Shown one piece after another: positions 61,736-64,000 of a DNA stretch of 64,000 nt; the stretch's first letter is position 1, and each line of letters starts with the position of its first letter. The position numbers and the translations under genes were made by a program. The stretch comes from Holacanthus passer (lineage: Eukaryota > Chordata > Actinopteri > Pomacanthidae). Location of the stretch: the NCBI GenBank assembly GCA_025331565.1, contig JAFREQ010000034.1, positions 4,712,001 through 4,776,000 on the forward strand, read 5' to 3'. The notes under the pieces were generated by a model that searched no databases, was not told where the DNA came from, and was given only the letters and a program-made list of their open reading frames with translations.

Positions 61736-63299
61736 AACTTTATGGAAAATCACTCCAAAAAACTATTGTTTTCAATTCATGCTTTGATCACCGTAACTCT
61801 TGCCAGATATAAACAAAAAGTCGACCACAGCGGATGTTGTGACATATTGCAAACATATTTCTATTATAAAAGTGAAATTAAGTACTTTTTGAATATGCAA
61901 ATTATAACATTGAAAAGGCACGTTTGTCGGTCACTGGGTTACTTTGGGGGAAAAAAAGCCCACAAAACCGAACCATCCATTCAAATATGGAGACCAAAAC
62001 CATGAATTCCAGACTATTAAGTGTGCTGAGGGTTTGCATGGATGTACTGTGTGCCTGTTTACAAGTTCTACTTTGAATCCAATGGATTTGGAATCCATTT
62101 CTCCAACTCCTTAAATTCTTTCTCCTCCAACATTCAAGCCCGGTCTCTGTATGACTACTAACCCTATTTTTGGTAGTTGAGATGTAAAATGAATTCACTC
62201 CAGGCAATGTCAACAGAAGCAGGTGATTCTGGTTCATTCCCACCTACAGTAAATCACTAGAATCTTTCATTCGTGTGTACTATGTTATAAATCTTCATTG
62301 TCGTCATCCTCCTCCTCTTTTTTTTCTTCTTTTGTCTCACTCTACCTTGCTGCTCAAATCATAGGTTTGGGGCCAAGCAGTCCAGTCCAGAGTAGCAGAG
62401 ATCCACAGGGAGAGCTGATGATTGCCTGTGATTACAGTCTGTGTGCTCCTCTCCCTCCGACCATCTCCTCTGGGCTCATCTGGCCGGGCCTGGCTGAGGT
62501 AACGCTCTCCACGCTGGAGTCATTAACCGGAGAGAGTCGGAGCGAGGAAAGGCTCACCAGGGAGGCACTGACACGTTTCCTTCACCTTGACATTGCCTGG
62601 AGGTTACACCATTCATTTTGCAGTAAAGTACGGTTCTGGGAGGCGAGAGTCGTGTGAATCAAGGGTTTCTGATACATAAAAGGTCTCTCTGTGTGAGCCA
62701 GTCTTATTCCCTTGGCTCTCAATGCGCTCTCGACGGTCGGAAAGCGTGTGGATGAAAGACGTGCGAGAGAGAAACTGTGTGTGAGACGGAGAGAGAGAGG
62801 CTGCGAATCTATGTGGATTTATGCGGCGGTATGTACACATGAATGAGCGTGGTCAAAAAAAAAAGGTGTAGAAATAGTGTGAGTATTGGCAGCAAACACA
62901 AAAAACACACTCGCCTGAGGCTTATTCCATGTCCTGACACAGCCGAGTGTTGGCCTGAGCAATCGTTCATAGTCGATACGGCCATGTTTGTCTTCTCACA
63001 TCACCCAACGACACTGACTGCCTGTCTGTCAGATGATCATCAGGATGAAACACTGACAGTCGGAAAGCCATACGCCACATCGTGACCAAATTCCTCCTTT
63101 AACTTAGAAACTAAGAACTCTTTGGAGAAATGTGCATGTACGTTTTAAAACACGCAACCATTTATATGTGAGGTAATGCTGTATGGAGCATGTGAGGCTG
63201 TTGGGTGTGATCTCTCATAACCTCGCTCGACAGTTGTTTTCACTGCGTGTCATTCAAAATGCTGAGGAATGATGGACAGCTGCCCGTGGCTCTTGTAAA
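61736..63299. other. distal intergenic DNA near the right edge: nothing recognised
   Basis: The segment has a plus-strand frame at about 62298-62657 starting in poly-Ser low-complexity DNA. It shows no motif of any known family and no supported splice structure. Confidence 0.6.
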
Positions 63300-63600
63300 C
63301 GTGTCTGCTGAATTAACCCTGTCCTGCCCTCGGTGGTGCCTGCGATCCCTCCCTCCCTCCCTGGAGGGTGTTTAGGTAGGGTAATACTGAGCTGCCATCG
63401 GCGTGGCTGGTCCTGACGAGCGCTTCCCCCTCAGCTCTCCGGGGATTGGAGCCCAGCCAGCCGTGTGTAATTAAAAGCGCATAAAGACAGATCAAGCTCT
63501 CTGCCGCTCTTTCTATTCAAGAACGCCTCGAGCCGAATCCGCTTGGTGTCCCGCTCTTTCAAGCTCCCGGGAACTCATTTATTAAAATGTTCAATACCTT
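63300..63600. promoter_or_regulatory. candidate conserved non-coding element near the right edge
   Basis: This CpG-containing, non-repetitive block includes GTGTAATTAAAAGCGCATAA and CTCGAGCCGAATCCGCTTGG and returns to AT-rich DNA at about 63600. No coding frame of note is present. Confidence 0.2.
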
Positions 63601-64000
63601 ATCCTTGAATGAATGATGATGATGATGAATACTATCTCATCTTTAGTAAAAGTTATTTTAAAGGTTGATGTATGACAGAAAATAACCTTCTGTGCAAGAG
63701 AGTGGTCGTCCATTCATTGAATTCACTTTTCGGTTCATGGAAATTATTATTTGAGTAGAAGAAATATGAATTTAAAATGTTTTAAAAAACAGAAGACAGG
63801 AATACGAAAATGTGGGGATTTCATCAAATTACCTTTGAGAAGAGGTCATTTATGTTACATCAGGAAATGAGAATCCTTGACCCTGCCACATGTGCACTGA
63901 GCATTATTTGGTCCAAGTGCATCAAGCCAGTAGTCTTTCACTCATTTTTTTTTTCTTTTTTTGCCGGTTTCCGTTTCAATTCCACCACTTTTCATCATGT

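Noticed and set aside
62298..62657. 119-codon plus frame near the right edge
   Set aside because: It starts in a poly-Ser low-complexity tract and has no family motif or donor that fits.

Overview
The window is vertebrate nuclear DNA, almost certainly from a percomorph-type teleost fish. The evidence is long introns with GT-AG junctions, abundant (CA/GT)n microsatellites, and several interspersed repeats that I recognise as common in spiny-rayed fish genomes. There is no bacterial-style gene packing, no rRNA, no tRNA and no CRISPR array that I can see.

One protein-coding gene is readable: the 5' half of sash1 (SAM and SH3 domain-containing protein 1), on the minus strand. Twelve coding exons lie at 36363-36470 (start codon), 26728-26856, 16652-16702, 13336-13388, 10878-10918, 10435-10524, 10239-10351, 8726-8824, 3930-4065, 3028-3449, 368-442 and 34-177. 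They total 1,461 nt, or 487 codons with consistent phases, and the gene runs off the left edge. The exons encode the N-terminal conserved block and the start of the SLY region. The SH3 and two SAM domains of the family must lie beyond position 1. SASH1 is known as a cytoplasmic scaffold and adaptor (TLR4/TRAF6 signalling, cell adhesion, melanocyte biology); it is not an enzyme.

The most interesting observation is in exon 10. Past its good GTAAGT donor the same frame stays open for another 198 codons with coding-like composition (2431-3027). A second phase-0 donor (GTGAGT at 2472) lies inside it. Using that donor would insert 185 residues in frame ahead of exon 11. Two other oddities sit in the same gene. 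Exon 4 appears to be read in a different frame from the one that resembles the mammalian exon. A 55-nt exon-like sequence in intron 2 (24397-24451) would create a stop at its junction with exon 3.

Upstream of the CpG-rich first exon (36471 to about 37060) lie about 27 kb in which I recognise no gene. This stretch holds microsatellites, old teleost repeats (about 38345-38795, 47680-47925, 61480-61735) and several GC- or motif-rich islands that are candidate regulatory elements. Introns 1-3 carry further repeats: a Tc1/mariner remnant with visible inverted arms (33155-33668) beside another teleost repeat (32763-33100), a teleost repeat with a LINE/SINE-like tail (about 19300-19655), and a short remnant near 15762. 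Family and species statements come from memory of the families; no search was run.
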